From Allobacillus halotolerans (GTDB lineage: Bacteria; Bacillota; Bacilli; Bacillales; Alkalibacillaceae), in assembly GCF_018967645.1 (NCBI RefSeq), contig NZ_JAHLZF010000003.1, positions 62,316-126,315 on the forward strand: a stretch of 64,000 bases of DNA, written 5' to 3'. A model generated the notes under the pieces. It ran no database searches, was not told the origin of the DNA, and worked only from the letters and a program-made list of their open reading frames with translations. Both the position numbers and the translations under genes were made by a program. Of this stretch, positions 17,782 to 27,796 are shown one piece after another. Positions within the stretch are counted from its first letter, which is position 1, and every line of letters begins with the position of its first letter.

Positions 17782-18174
17782 ATGGGACCATGGTGGATTC
17801 GTATAGCCGCACTATATTTAATTTTTGGTATCTCGGTAGGTATTTTCATGTCTTCTACACTGGCGTTAAATTGGGCAAGTGCTCATGCCCACGTGAATTT
17901 AGCAGGTTGGGCAACAACGGGTTTAATTGGGGTGATCTATTCAGTTTTCCCAAATGCAGGCAATAACCGTTTAGGCAAGATTCATTTTTGGTTGCATCAG
18001 ATTGGATTGCCACTTTTCCTTTTAAGTACGTTTTTAGTTCAAGTACCAAACATGTTAGAAACAGCTCATTTGCTGACCTTTACTGGTGCTGGGTTGTTCG
18101 GTCTAGGATTAATCCTCTTCTTGATCAATCTCTTTGTTAATGTCCGGGAAGCAGATGCTGTTACGAAAAATTAA
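17782..18174 (+). CDS. Small membrane protein resembling one part of a haem-copper oxidase subunit I
   Basis: 130 residues from the ATG at 17782, which has GAGGAGG eight bases upstream; an in-frame TTG further upstream has no such site. Four hydrophobic segments are visible (about 5-25, 38-57, 70-92 and 98-120). The motif 'SAHAHVNLAGW' resembles the His-containing helix of cbb3 oxidase/NO-reductase catalytic subunits, and I know such short Bacillaceae proteins annotated as cytochrome-c-oxidase-like. A catalytic subunit needs 12 helices and six His ligands, so this cannot be a full oxidase. It may bind haem or be a stand-alone membrane module. No partner subunits are nearby. Confidence 0.6.
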   Translation: MGPWWIRIAALYLIFGISVGIFMSSTLALNWASAHAHVNLAGWATTGLIGVIYSVFPNAGNNRLGKIHFWLHQIGLPLFLLSTFLVQVPNMLETAHLLTFTGAGLFGLGLILFLINLFVNVREADAVTKN

Positions 18175-18192
18175 TTGTTCTATTTAGAAAGC

Positions 18193-18437
18193 AAGAGGCT
18201 GGAACAAATCTAAGTTATAAACCCAGAAACACGAATGACAATCTAATTTAGCGTAGGAAATATACGGAGACTTCTGCGGGAGCAAAAGCCTAGGTGAGAC
18301 CCCGCAGTGCGAAGCACGAGGAGGCTCAACAGCTGCCCGCGAAAAGCGCAGTATATTTCCGAAGCGGGTATTTCCGGCACACTAAATTAGATTGTTCGTA
18401 TCTGAGTCAACTTTAAAGATTTTTTCCCAGGCTCTTT
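18193..18437. repeat. Dispersed structured repeat, copy 1 (short form, subfamily a)
   Basis: A core bounded by perfect 14-bp inverted repeats (ACAATCTAATTTAG at 18238-18251; CTAAATTAGATTGT at 18382-18395) contains internal stems: CTGCGGG with CCCGCAG, GTGC-gaa-GCAC, and AGCCT..GAG with CTC..AGGC. The outer ends (GAGGCTGG / CCAGGCTC followed by T5) can close a further stem, so it also serves as the shared terminator between two convergent genes. Three related copies occur in this window. Confidence 0.8.
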
Positions 18438-19721
18438 TTAAATAATCGTCTCTCTAATAATTGTCTGTTCACGATCTGGACCAACAGAGAAAATAGCTAC
18501 TTTCGTTTTCGTCAATTGTTCAATTCGCTTAAGATATGTTTGTGCGTTTTGTGGAAGTTCTTCGAAAGAAGTCACGTTTGTAATATCTTCCTTCCAACCT
18601 GGTAGCTCTTCATAAACGGGTTGGCATTTCTCAAGCTGGCGTAAGTTTGCTGGGTAATAGTTGATTCTTTCCCCTTCATAGTCGTAACCCACACAAATCT
18701 TCAATGTGTCGAGACCTGTTAGTACGTCAAGGCAATTTAATGAAATCCCCGTCATCCCACTTGTTCTTCGTGAATGGTTAACAACGACAGCATCAAACCA
18801 GCCGACTCTACGTGGACGTCCTGTTGTCGTACCGTACTCACGACCGACTTCACGAATTTGGTGAGCGATATCTCCGCTTAGTTCTGTTGGGAATGGACCG
18901 TCTCCTACGCGTGTCGTGTAAGCTTTTGAAACACCGATGACGTTTTCAATCATGTTCGGTCCGATACCGCTACCTGTTGCAACCCCTGCAGCTGACGTGC
19001 TGGAAGAGGTAACATACGGGTACGTACCATGATCGATGTCTAGCATGACACCTTGAGCACCTTCAAATAAGATTTTATTCCCCTTCTCCACTTCTTCTTC
19101 TAAAACAATAGAAGTGTCTGTTACATAAGGAGCAAGCGTTTCGCCGTACGCTTTATATTCTTCATAAATCGCATCAATATCTAACGGCTCTCCACCAAAA
19201 TGCTTCATCCAATGATTTTTTTCTTGAACAATATCTTCTAATTTTTCTTTTAACGTTTCAGGATCAATCAATTCAGCCATACGGATTCCGATACGGTTAA
19301 CTTTATCCGCATAAGCAGGACCGATTCCTTTTTTCGTCGTTCCGATTTGTTTATCGATACCTTTGCTCTCTTCTTGCAAGCGATCCAGTTCCATATGATA
19401 AGGCAATATGACATGCGCTCGGTTACTAATTTTCAAATGTGAAAGGTCGGCACCGTGGCTTTTAACATAATCCATTTCTTTTAGTAATGATTTTGGATTA
19501 ATCACCATGCCGTTTCCTAAAATACAAATCTTATCATCGTTAAAAATCCCTGAAGGAATTAAGTGTAGTTTATATGTTTGGCCTGCAAATTGAATGGTAT
19601 GGCCAGCATTGTCGCCTCCTTGGAATCGAGCAACCACATCAGATTGCTGCGCAAGAAAGTCAGTAATTTTTCCTTTTCCTTCGTCTCCCCATTGAGTACC
19701 TACTACAACAGTCGTTGCCAT
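18438..19721 (-). CDS. purA: Adenylosuccinate synthetase
   Basis: 427 residues. PurA joins IMP and aspartate using GTP, the first committed step from IMP to AMP. The N-terminal '[15 protein letters not shown]' phosphate-binding loop contains the catalytic Asp, 'GDNAGHT' the catalytic His, '[11 protein letters not shown]' and '[10 protein letters not shown]' the substrate sites, and '[10 protein letters not shown]' the GTP-binding end. Single gene; the purA-dnaC neighbourhood is the usual Bacillus order. Its terminator is supplied by repeat copy 1. Confidence 0.98.
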   Translation of the reverse strand: MATTVVVGTQWGDEGKGKITDFLAQQSDVVARFQGGDNAGHTIQFAGQTYKLHLIPSGIFNDDKICILGNGMVINPKSLLKEMDYVKSHGADLSHLKISNRAHVILPYHMELDRLQEESKGIDKQIGTTKKGIGPAYADKVNRIGIRMAELIDPETLKEKLEDIVQEKNHWMKHFGGEPLDIDAIYEEYKAYGETLAPYVTDTSIVLEEEVEKGNKILFEGAQGVMLDIDHGTYPYVTSSSTSAAGVATGSGIGPNMIENVIGVSKAYTTRVGDGPFPTELSGDIAHQIREVGREYGTTTGRPRRVGWFDAVVVNHSRRTSGMTGISLNCLDVLTGLDTLKICVGYDYEGERINYYPANLRQLEKCQPVYEELPGWKEDITNVTSFEELPQNAQTYLKRIEQLTKTKVAIFSVGPDREQTIIRETII

Positions 19722-19881
19722 ATAGACAACCTCCTAAAGTTAAGATATTAAACAACCATTGATTATTCTAGCAGTATTTATCAATTAAAACAATGATAAT
19801 ACGAATATTGTTATGTAAAATCATTTAAATGTACGCTTTTTGCCACTTTTTGTCATGAGTTAACTTTCCCTTAAAAAATAT

Positions 19882-19895
19882 ATTTCCTGGGAAAT
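19882..19895. promoter_or_regulatory. Putative Noc-binding site
   Basis: ATTTCCTGGGAAAT differs at one position from the palindromic Noc-binding sequence ATTTCCCGGGAAAT. It lies upstream of purA, 15 kb from the noc gene. The rest of 19722-19978 shows nothing else I can name. Confidence 0.45.
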
Positions 19896-19978
19896 AACGA
19901 ATTTTGTCGAAGAAAAATAATTATCAAACATGAGTGGTAACTAAAAATATCTTAACCTATGAAAGCGATAATATAATT

Positions 19979-20036
19979 AAAAAAAGCCCCTAAAGAAAAT
20001 CGCAGTATTCAGCACGATTCTTCTTTAGGGACTTTC
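19979..20036 (-). terminator. Terminator of the ABC exporter operon
   Basis: CCCTAAAGAA pairs with TTCTTTAGGG around a loop of about 22 nt, and the minus strand ends in a T-run (plus-strand A-run at 19979-19985). It lies just behind the permease stop. Confidence 0.75.
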
Positions 20037-20046
20037 ATATAAAAAA

Positions 20047-20739
20047 TTAATTATCTGTACTAACTTTTTTCAAACAGATGAATGTAAATATGGCAGCAGC
20101 GATTACCCATATGGCAACGATACCGATTGCCGTCCATGAATTCGTTTCATGCATATCAATCATCTGCATAATCGGAAAGTAATCGGCAATCTTGATGGCA
20201 ATACTATCTTCTCCCAGATTCAAAAATTCGATCATTGGTGTAAAACCAAATAAAAACATAACCGGCATAATATATGCTGAAGTGTTGGCTACTGACTTCG
20301 TAAACAATCCTATGCCAATCCCCAATAGCAGGAAGAAAAGAAACAAAAGAATTAGTCCAATAATCGGTTGAACGGCTAAAAATGTGTCATTGCCTAAAAT
20401 AGCCAAAGATATAATTAACGAAACTAAGGTGAATAGCCCGACGACTAAGCTCTTTCCAATGAGAATATCAGCGAGAGAAGCAGGTGACTGGATGAGTCCA
20501 CGTAATGTTTTCTTTTCATTTTCTTCAGCCATCATCGTCATCATCCCACTCGTCGTTACGGCAGAATAGGTTGCCCCGACAATGAGATATAGTAAAAAAA
20601 TAGGTAGCTCCCCTTCACCCATCCGACTGTACATAAAGGCAAGAAAAATCGGAATGACCGGCATCATCAATAACATCATGTTCTTTCTAAATTCCTTCAG
20701 ATCCTTTTCAAAAATAGCACCAATCCGTTGTGTATTCAT
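20047..20739 (-). CDS. ABC-2 type transporter permease
   Basis: 230 residues with six predicted membrane helices, in the pattern of ABC-2 exporters: two helices, then the cytoplasmic 'ENEKKTLRGLIQSPASLADILIGKSLVVG' coupling segment, then four helices. The substrate is unknown; such permeases export drugs, peptides or other hydrophobic compounds. The start codon overlaps the stop of the ATPase gene, so the two are translated together. Confidence 0.85.
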   Translation of the reverse strand: MNTQRIGAIFEKDLKEFRKNMMLLMMPVIPIFLAFMYSRMGEGELPIFLLYLIVGATYSAVTTSGMMTMMAEENEKKTLRGLIQSPASLADILIGKSLVVGLFTLVSLIISLAILGNDTFLAVQPIIGLILLFLFFLLLGIGIGLFTKSVANTSAYIMPVMFLFGFTPMIEFLNLGEDSIAIKIADYFPIMQMIDMHETNSWTAIGIVAIWVIAAAIFTFICLKKVSTDN

Positions 20740-21587
20740 TAGACGAGCTCCTTTCCGGTAAGCTTTAAAAATACATCTCCGAGTGTCGGTTTATCTGATT
20801 GTATGGATTTAACCTTTCCAGCGGCAATTAAATCTCTAATTTGATCAGCATTTTTTGAATCATTTCCTAAGACGAACTTTTCATTCGTAGTTGTTTCGAT
20901 ATGAAAATCATGTGATGAATATTTAAATCTAAGTTCATCTGGATTTCCTAACTCTTGTATTGTGCCGTTATCCAAGAAGGCTACACGATCACATAACTTT
21001 GTTGCTTCTTCCATATCGTGCGTCGTTAGAAAAATTGTCGTACCCGCTTCGTTCAACTTTTGTAGGCCCCGATGAATGTGTATGACATTCCCAGGATCCA
21101 ACGCGGATGTCGGCTCATCTAAAAACACAAGGTCTGGTTGATGAACTAAAGCTTTCGCAAGCAATATTCGCTGCTTCATTCCTTTTGATAGTTTAGATAC
21201 GACTTTATTGCGGTCATTTTTCAAGTTTACATCATCTAAAATGACATCAATTCGCTCTAATGGTGCTCCGTATAATTTACAAAATAATTTCAGATTATCG
21301 TATACCGTTAAACGTTCATAGAGTGCACTGTTATCTGATAAAATCCCGATTTTTGACTTGAATTGAGTTGAGTCAAACGACGATGCATCTGTATCTAGTA
21401 CACAGACATCACCGGTTGTTTGTTCGAGCTCTCCCGTTAAAATTTTAATTGTTGTTGTTTTACCCGATCCACTCGGTCCCAACAAACCGAATATTTCCCC
21501 TTTTTTTACATGGAAACTTACGTCTTCAATGGCAACTTGTTGGTCAAATGCCTTTCTTAGACCAGAAACTTGAATTGCGTTTTCCAA
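20739..21587 (-). CDS. ABC transporter ATP-binding protein
   Basis: 282 residues with an intact nucleotide-binding domain: Walker A 'GPSGSGKTT' (about 37-45), Q-loop 'SDNSALYERLTV', signature 'LSKGMKQR', Walker B 'LVFLDEP' and H-loop 'TTHD'. The last 80 residues form the accessory domain common in ABC-2 exporters. It energises the permease encoded directly downstream. The upstream LytTR gene is probably its regulator and shows recognisable similarity to this ATPase. Confidence 0.92.
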   Translation of the reverse strand: MENAIQVSGLRKAFDQQVAIEDVSFHVKKGEIFGLLGPSGSGKTTTIKILTGELEQTTGDVCVLDTDASSFDSTQFKSKIGILSDNSALYERLTVYDNLKLFCKLYGAPLERIDVILDDVNLKNDRNKVVSKLSKGMKQRILLAKALVHQPDLVFLDEPTSALDPGNVIHIHRGLQKLNEAGTTIFLTTHDMEEATKLCDRVAFLDNGTIQELGNPDELRFKYSSHDFHIETTTNEKFVLGNDSKNADQIRDLIAAGKVKSIQSDKPTLGDVFLKLTGKELV

Positions 21588-21750
21588 TTGAACCCCTCCT
21601 TTGGCGATCTACTCATATCGTACATGGCATCCGTTATGAATGCAGTAGTTCCACGGTGAGATGTACCAAACGAAACGTAAATCGTACCTTTCACTTACTG
21701 AATTGGATTCCCAAAAGAGGTTCACACCGTCCAAAAGGGATGAACGGTAC

Positions 21751-22710
21751 CTATTTCAGATCGAATGTATCCTGAATATGCTGTATTTTTGTGCGAGATA
21801 ACGGAATGGTAGACTTCGGTTTATTATCGATACGAAGTGAGTATGTATTTTTTGACCATGTTATGATTTCTCGTACTTTTTGCAAGTTGACGATATAAGA
21901 TCGGTGGCACCGATAAAATCCGTATGGTTCAATTTTTTTCTCGATTTCAGCTAACGTCGAATCTAATGAAAAAGATTCATGGTTTACAACAATCTGTGCC
22001 TTCCCATCCTGACTTTCAATATAATCGATTTCCGTTGGGTCGAATAAAATAATTTTGTCTTCTACTTTAGCCGGAACTTTATATAATTTGGATGTCGTTA
22101 ATGTAGCTGAATTTTGTTCAGTTTCGGTAGTAGTTTCACTCAATTGCTCTTGAGCAACTTCGATTTCTTGCAGACCATTTTCTTTTAGTTTATACGTCAG
22201 ATCACTAAGAAGTAGCGCATGTTCGAGGTTGGAAACTAGGATGAGCACTGGTGTTTTGTTCTCTTTCAATTTTTGCAGCATATTCATGAATGTATTCATT
22301 GTATGTAAATCGACACCTTGGATTGGCTCATGAAAGACCACAGGATAATGATCCATCATAAAATATTTTGCATAATAAACACGAGCGAGTTCCGATGGTG
22401 TACATTTACTCAACGGTTTGTCAGCACATGTTTGTAAGCCAAACATTACAAGAATCTCGGGAAAAGTCATTGAACACCCAAACCACTTATGGAAAAATTT
22501 AGTGTTATCAGCTACGGTTAAACGGTCGTAAAGTCCTTCCTGTCGATCGAAAACGCTCATCTTCCCCTCGCGAAGAATCGCTTCAATTAACTCTGCTTGC
22601 AGATCCGTGTCGCTGTATATTGCTGTCGTAATTGATTCATTCAGATCGAGAGATACCGATGGAAGTTTTTCATCTTTCGCAGCTTCATAGTTTAATGTGT
22701 AATCTGACAC
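21751..22710 (-). CDS. LytTR transcription regulator fused to a degenerate ABC ATPase domain
   Basis: 319 residues. The C-terminal 105 residues (about 213-319) are a LytTR DNA-binding domain ('DPTEIDYIESQDGKAQIV', 'GFYRCHRSYIVNLQKV'). The N-terminal 190 residues align with the neighbouring ATPase but are dead: there is no Walker A, the signature LSKGM is LSKCT, Walker B LVFLDEP became 'VVFHEPI', and the H-loop His is gone ('VSNLE'). 'EGLYDRLTVADNTKFFHKWFG' still mirrors the ATPase's Q-loop region. I infer a regulator that senses or mimics the transporter ATPase and controls the adjacent exporter, without the usual histidine kinase. The gene precedes the ATPase by 163 bp on the same strand. 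Confidence 0.85.
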   Translation of the reverse strand: MSDYTLNYEAAKDEKLPSVSLDLNESITTAIYSDTDLQAELIEAILREGKMSVFDRQEGLYDRLTVADNTKFFHKWFGCSMTFPEILVMFGLQTCADKPLSKCTPSELARVYYAKYFMMDHYPVVFHEPIQGVDLHTMNTFMNMLQKLKENKTPVLILVSNLEHALLLSDLTYKLKENGLQEIEVAQEQLSETTTETEQNSATLTTSKLYKVPAKVEDKIILFDPTEIDYIESQDGKAQIVVNHESFSLDSTLAEIEKKIEPYGFYRCHRSYIVNLQKVREIITWSKNTYSLRIDNKPKSTIPLSRTKIQHIQDTFDLK

Positions 22711-22767
22711 CTTACAACCTCCCTTTTGTTCGGATTATTCTATCTATTAACCATAATATAATACTAT

Positions 22768-22795
22768 CAAAAAAACCGCCGTATAACCGGCGGTT
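22768..22795 (-). terminator. Terminator of the rplI-dnaC operon
   Basis: AACCGCC pairs with GGCGGTT, plus an inner extension (AACCGCCg..cCGGCGGTT), with a T-run on the minus strand. It lies behind the dnaC stop. Confidence 0.85.
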
Positions 22796-22816
22796 CATTT
22801 ATTTTCGTTCAAAAAC

Positions 22817-24178
22817 TTATGCAGGTGGTATTTCCGCTTCAGAATACCTGCGATCGAGATCGACGAATTTGTTGTATTCTTTCACAAATGCGAGCTCCAC
22901 GGTTCCAACAGGACCATTTCTTTGCTTCGCGATAATGATTTCGATAATATTTTCTTTTTCTGATTCTTGATCGTAATAATCGTCCCTATATAAGAAACCA
23001 ACGATATCCGCATCCTGCTCAATACTTCCGGATTCACGGATGTCAGACATAATCGGGCGCTTGTCTTGTCGCTGTTCAACTCCACGAGAAAGCTGAGACA
23101 GAGCGATGACAGGCACTTCCAATTCCCGTGCCAATGCTTTTAGTTGACGAGAAATTTCGGAAACTTCTTGTTGCCTGCTTTCCCGGCTATTTGCGTTTCC
23201 TTGAATTAATTGCAGGTAATCAATGAGAACCATTCCAAGACCACTCTCTTGTTTTAAACGACGGCACTTGGAGCGAATCTCGTTCACTTTAATACCTGGT
23301 GTGTCATCAATATAGATTCCTGCGTTGGATAAGCTACCCATCGCCATCGTTAGCTTTCTCCAATCTTCCTCTTGCAGTTTACCTGTACGTAAGCGTTGAG
23401 CATCGATATTTCCTTCTGCACAAAGCATACGCATGACAAGCTGGTCAGCTCCCATCTCCAAACTGAAGATCGCGACGTTCTCATCTGAGTTCACTGCAAC
23501 GTTTTGTGCGATGTTCAATGCGAATGCCGTCTTACCTACGGAAGGACGTGCAGCGACAATGATTAGATCGTTCTTCTGAAAACCCGATGTAATATAATCT
23601 AAATCGCGGAATCCAGTGGCGATACCGGTGACTTCTTCATCCATATTATGCAGCTGTTCGATATTATCATAAACGCCAACCAAAACGTCCTGGATATTTT
23701 GAAAACGACCGGATGATTTATTTTGAGAGATATCTAGAATCGTTTTCTCAGCGTGATCAAGCAAATCGGTTACTTCATCACCTTCATCATATGTCTTGGT
23801 GACGATATCGGTTGCTGCATGAATAATTTTCCGTAAGGTTGATTTCTCTTCAACAATGCGCGCATAGTATTCGATATTGGCAGCTGTCGGAACTGAATTA
23901 GCGATATCCGTTAAATACGATACACCGCCGACTTCATCCAACATTTTCAAATCGTCTAGTTCGGTCGTTATGGTTACCAGATCGATGGGTTCTCCTTTAT
24001 CGGTCAGACGAATCATCATTGAAAAAATACGTTGATGACTTACACGGTAGAAGTCCTCTGGCTCTAATATTTCAGTTGCTGTCACAATCATATCCGGAAC
24101 AAGAAAAATAGCACCTAGTACAGCTTGTTCCGCTTCGATATTATGAGGCAATGTTCGGTCTTGTGAGATGTCTGACAC
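22817..24178 (-). CDS. dnaC: Replicative DNA helicase (DnaB family)
   Basis: 453 residues, called DnaC in Bacillus. The N-terminal domain (about 1-110, 'LPHNIEAEQAVLGAIF') precedes a linker and a RecA-like C-terminal domain with Walker A 'ARPSVGKTAFAL' and Walker B 'GMVLIDYLQL', ending in 'RDADIV'-like 'SGSIEQDADIVGFLYR' and 'IAKQRNGPVG'. The hexamer unwinds DNA ahead of the replisome and is loaded by DnaA/DnaD/DnaB/DnaI in Firmicutes. It follows rplI by 30 bp on the same strand. No intein or truncation. Confidence 0.98.
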   Translation of the reverse strand: MSDISQDRTLPHNIEAEQAVLGAIFLVPDMIVTATEILEPEDFYRVSHQRIFSMMIRLTDKGEPIDLVTITTELDDLKMLDEVGGVSYLTDIANSVPTAANIEYYARIVEEKSTLRKIIHAATDIVTKTYDEGDEVTDLLDHAEKTILDISQNKSSGRFQNIQDVLVGVYDNIEQLHNMDEEVTGIATGFRDLDYITSGFQKNDLIIVAARPSVGKTAFALNIAQNVAVNSDENVAIFSLEMGADQLVMRMLCAEGNIDAQRLRTGKLQEEDWRKLTMAMGSLSNAGIYIDDTPGIKVNEIRSKCRRLKQESGLGMVLIDYLQLIQGNANSRESRQQEVSEISRQLKALARELEVPVIALSQLSRGVEQRQDKRPIMSDIRESGSIEQDADIVGFLYRDDYYDQESEKENIIEIIIAKQRNGPVGTVELAFVKEYNKFVDLDRRYSEAEIPPA

Positions 24179-24208
24179 TTCGTTCCCCCCTTTTCCATCT
24201 GGATGATG

Positions 24209-24655
24209 TTATTGTTCAACGACATGCACTCGAAGTGTTGCTGTCACATCTTGGTGCAGTTTCACCGGTACATTCGTAAAACCAAGTGAACGAATTGGAT
24301 CGTCCAATTCGATCTTCCGTTTATCTACTTTGATTTGATGTGTCTTTTTCAATTCTTCAGCAATTTGCTTACTCGTAATCGATCCGAATAAGCGGCCTGA
24401 ATCACCTGATTTAGCTGATAGCTCAACGGTAAGGTTCTCAACCGTTTCTTTTAATTTCTTTGCTTCTTCTAACTCTTGTTTGGCTTTCTCTTTCTGTTTC
24501 TCTTTTTGCGCTTCCAACTGTTTGAGATTACCGGGTGTCGCTTCAACTGCTAGGTTATTTTTCAATAAATAGTTATTCGCATATCCGATTGCTACGTCCT
24601 TTACTTCGCCTTTTTTTCCTTTACCTTTAACGTCTTTTGTGAAAATTACTTTCAT
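24209..24655 (-). CDS. rplI: 50S ribosomal protein L9
   Basis: 148 residues, standard length. The N-terminal rRNA-binding domain '[20 protein letters not shown]' with '[13 protein letters not shown]' is joined by a long helix (about 40-75) to the C-terminal domain ('[13 protein letters not shown]'). L9 bridges ribosomes and limits frameshifting. The ATG at 24655 overlaps the gdpP stop by four bases. Confidence 0.98.
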   Translation of the reverse strand: MKVIFTKDVKGKGKKGEVKDVAIGYANNYLLKNNLAVEATPGNLKQLEAQKEKQKEKAKQELEEAKKLKETVENLTVELSAKSGDSGRLFGSITSKQIAEELKKTHQIKVDKRKIELDDPIRSLGFTNVPVKLHQDVTATLRVHVVEQ

Positions 24656-26625
24656 TCGTTCTCATCCTCCCCTAAATATTCATCGATGATCCCTTGAAGT
24701 TGCTCAACCACTTGTTCAATGGTTGTATCTTCTAATTGAGTAGCAGCGTTCGTCAAGTGACCACCCCCGTTCATACTTTCCATGATCACTTGCACATTCA
24801 CTTCACCAAGTGACCGGGCGCTGACCCCGACTTTTCCATCCGAACGCTCTGACACGACGAAAGCCGCACGCACATCTGTCATGGTCAGTAAGGTGTCTGC
24901 TGCTTGAGCAATGATGACTGCACTATATGGTTCGCCTTCTTCAGCACGAGAGATGGCAATCCCTTGTTTATAAATCTCAGCATTTTTAATCAGCTCACTA
25001 CGCCTGATATACACGTCGATATCTTCTTTCAACAGCTCTTGGACAAATACGGTATCTGCCCCTTTTGATCTTAAATAGGAAGCTGCATCAAATGTTCTTG
25101 AACCTGTACGTAATGCAAATGATTTTGTATCGACAATGATCCCAGAAAGTAGTGAAGAAGCTTCCAGTACATTGAACTTTAATGGACCGTCCTGGTATTG
25201 AAGTAACTCAGTCACCAATTCAGCCGTAGAAGAGGCGTATGGTTCCATGTAAACCAATGTCGGGTCCTCGATAAATTCCTGTGCACGACGGTGGTGGTCG
25301 ATGACAACGACATGATCCGTCCGGTTCAACAATTTCTCTTCCATGACCATGGATGGTTTATGCGTATCTACGACAATGACGAGTGTATCCTTCGTCAACA
25401 TTTCCAGAGAATCTTCCGGCGTAATGAACCATCTAGAGAGTTCTTCGTCTTGATTGATTCGGTCCATTAATCGATTCACACCCGTATTATTCCCATCAGG
25501 GTCGAACACGACATAACCATTTTTATCATTCTGTTGAGCCAGCTTTAAAATCCCAATACACGAGCCGATTGAATCCATATCTGGCATTTGATGCCCCATA
25601 ACGAGAACTTGGTCACTTGCTTTCACCAATTCACGTAATGCATGGGAAATAACTCGCGCCCGAACGCGTGTACGCTTCTCCATTGGATTCGTTTTTCCAC
25701 CGAAGAATTTTACTTTTCCAGATTCATCCTTCACTGCAACTTGGTCACCGCCTCGCCCGAGAGCAAGGTCTAAACTCGATTGTGCCAAGGTGCCGAGTTC
25801 AGGTAAACTTTCCGTGTTTTTTCCGACTCCAATACTTAAAGTCAAGCTCACATTTTGATCAGAGATCAATTCACGTACCTCATCCAAAATTTCAAACTTC
25901 GTCTTTTCGAGTTGTGATAAAATTTCTTGGTTCATGACTGCAAGGAAACGGTCGGAAGAAGTCCGCTTTAAAAAGATTCCATGGTTTTTCGACCAATTAT
26001 TCAGCAATGACGTCACTTGTGAGTTCAACTGACTCTTCAGCGTATCATCCATTGCCTGTGTCAGTTCATCGTAGTTATCCAAGTATATAATCGCCAAGAC
26101 AGTTTCTTCGTCTTGATGCTTTTTCTCAATCTCAATTTGTTCTGTACGATCGAATAGATAGATCAATCGGTGATCTCTTTTGTGAATTAAATGGAATTTC
26201 CGGTCATGAATCGCAACCCACTCTTCATCCATTTCACTGTTTGCCATCGATAATAGTGTTTCGGACACATGTGACAGCGATTGACCAATAATGGATTGAT
26301 CCTTATCAATGAAGTCATTTAAATACGGATTTGCCCATTCAATTTCCCGATCTTCACTATATAAAATAATGCCCACTGGCATTTCCAATAATGCTTCCTC
26401 ACCGACCTTTTTCACTCGGTAAGACAACGTCGAAACATATTGTTCCGTCCGTCTTCTGAGCCGGTCTTCTGCACGCAAGGATAGAATGATAATAATGATG
26501 AGAACTGCTGTTAACGCAATTCCAATAAACCATTCATAAAAAATGGTCACAATAGCTAACGCTGTAGCTAAGATGTATAAGGACCAAAGGTATTTATTAA
26601 TAATCAGTTTCTTGATATCTTTCAT
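24652..26625 (-). CDS. gdpP: Cyclic-di-AMP phosphodiesterase GdpP (YybT)
   Basis: 657 residues in GdpP order: two membrane helices (about 10-50), a small PAS domain (about 80-150), a degenerate GGDEF domain ('[11 protein letters not shown]' in place of GGDEF) and DHH-DHHA1 (about 340-655). The DHH catalytic site is intact: '[12 protein letters not shown]', 'VVDTHKP' and 'VVIDHHRR'. 'GGGHLTNAA' is the DHHA1 substrate loop. It hydrolyses c-di-AMP to pApA and so sets osmotic and cell-wall homeostasis and beta-lactam tolerance. It overlaps rplI by four bases and follows yybS. Confidence 0.96.
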   Translation of the reverse strand: MKDIKKLIINKYLWSLYILATALAIVTIFYEWFIGIALTAVLIIIIILSLRAEDRLRRRTEQYVSTLSYRVKKVGEEALLEMPVGIILYSEDREIEWANPYLNDFIDKDQSIIGQSLSHVSETLLSMANSEMDEEWVAIHDRKFHLIHKRDHRLIYLFDRTEQIEIEKKHQDEETVLAIIYLDNYDELTQAMDDTLKSQLNSQVTSLLNNWSKNHGIFLKRTSSDRFLAVMNQEILSQLEKTKFEILDEVRELISDQNVSLTLSIGVGKNTESLPELGTLAQSSLDLALGRGGDQVAVKDESGKVKFFGGKTNPMEKRTRVRARVISHALRELVKASDQVLVMGHQMPDMDSIGSCIGILKLAQQNDKNGYVVFDPDGNNTGVNRLMDRINQDEELSRWFITPEDSLEMLTKDTLVIVVDTHKPSMVMEEKLLNRTDHVVVIDHHRRAQEFIEDPTLVYMEPYASSTAELVTELLQYQDGPLKFNVLEASSLLSGIIVDTKSFALRTGSRTFDAASYLRSKGADTVFVQELLKEDIDVYIRRSELIKNAEIYKQGIAISRAEEGEPYSAVIIAQAADTLLTMTDVRAAFVVSERSDGKVGVSARSLGEVNVQVIMESMNGGGHLTNAATQLEDTTIEQVVEQLQGIIDEYLGEDENE

Positions 26626-26664
26626 GATAACGTCATCTCCTAATGGACTGACATCAGACTCTAT

Positions 26665-27612
26665 TTATTGGTTTCCGTTATTCGATAAGCGACTGCGTAA
26701 CTGGAAACCTAAGTCAATTATACCTAAAATCCGTAAAGGATACAGGAGTAAAAATGGAAATAATACTAAACCAGCAACGACCGCAAACGGAACGAATTTT
26801 GGCCATTTTTTATGATGGACATAAAATACAATAAATGAAATTCCCTGAACGACCAATAACAAACCGATCATGGAATATAAATTCACACCGGCTAAATATA
26901 GCATGTCACTTGGATCGGTGTAAATCCAGGTCAAAATAATGGCAATTAAGTAATACCAAATTAACGATGTTGGAAAACTTAAGTAACGAAGCTTTGGAAA
27001 CCGGTAAGATGTTTTTTCTGTCCGATTGATCCATCGATAACTCACCCATTGTGCAATCAAAGCAAACACGATGGAGATAACCATCATAAAGGTTGGGATG
27101 AGATAAACGAGACTTTTTGCTTGTTCCTTTGCTAATTCTAACGTTTCTTCATCTAAGTCAACTTCCATTGTACGCATGAAATTCTCAGAAGTTGAGAAAG
27201 AATCTTCTATTCCCTGGTGGATCGTGTCCATCCAATTGATTTGGAAAACAAACTGCGTCACTAAAAACAATAAGCCAAATCCAACAGCAAAACCTGCTGC
27301 TCCTGCCGCCCATGTTTCATAAGGACCGCTTCCTGCTCTTATGGAAGCTCCAATGACAATGCCCCCGATAGCTACCAATAGAACAAGTGGAACAGATATA
27401 TAGGTTAGTAACAGCCCACAGATGACGCCGATAATCACAAACAGAACGACTCCTGCTTTCCACCCATGCTTTTTCGTCATTAAGACGAATGGTACCGGCA
27501 ACAAGAAGACTGCCACCAAATTAACAATAGGAAAGAAAATCGAAATTAGCATAAGTAATAAAAATACAAGGCCATTAACGGCCCCATCTTTAAATATATC
27601 CGATTGATTCAT
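26665..27612 (-). CDS. yybS: YybS family membrane protein (DUF2232)
   Basis: 315 residues from the ATG at 27612, which has AGAGGTG upstream; a start 22 codons earlier is possible but has no clear site. About eight hydrophobic segments, with the pattern of DUF2232 (ECF-transporter S-component-like) proteins. B. subtilis yybS occupies the same place upstream of gdpP. Its function is unknown; the neighbours suggest a link with c-di-AMP signalling or the envelope. Confidence 0.85.
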   Translation of the reverse strand: MNQSDIFKDGAVNGLVFLLLMLISIFFPIVNLVAVFLLPVPFVLMTKKHGWKAGVVLFVIIGVICGLLLTYISVPLVLLVAIGGIVIGASIRAGSGPYETWAAGAAGFAVGFGLLFLVTQFVFQINWMDTIHQGIEDSFSTSENFMRTMEVDLDEETLELAKEQAKSLVYLIPTFMMVISIVFALIAQWVSYRWINRTEKTSYRFPKLRYLSFPTSLIWYYLIAIILTWIYTDPSDMLYLAGVNLYSMIGLLLVVQGISFIVFYVHHKKWPKFVPFAVVAGLVLFPFLLLYPLRILGIIDLGFQLRSRLSNNGNQ

Positions 27613-27796
27613 AAACGCTTCTACACCTCTTTTATTAACGCTTGATGACTTCATAATCACCAAGAATAAAACAAACACCTACTTCCATTATTTTAGCAGG
27701 GAATCCATTGCATTGAAAGACTTCATGCTTGGTAACTAATTCAATAGATGAATTCCGAATCTTTTCTACCCGACTCGGTCTCCAATTCACATCAAA

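Noticed and set aside
19740-19910. PurR boxes upstream of purA
   Set aside because: Two CGAA-containing AT-rich stretches are present, but each misses central consensus bases of AWWWCCGAACWWT, so I do not call them.
21600-21750. LytTR operator between the LytTR gene and the ATPase gene
   Set aside because: GGTTCACACCGT and GAACGGTACC suggest a partial inverted repeat, but the spacing does not match the LytTR direct-repeat pattern that I know.
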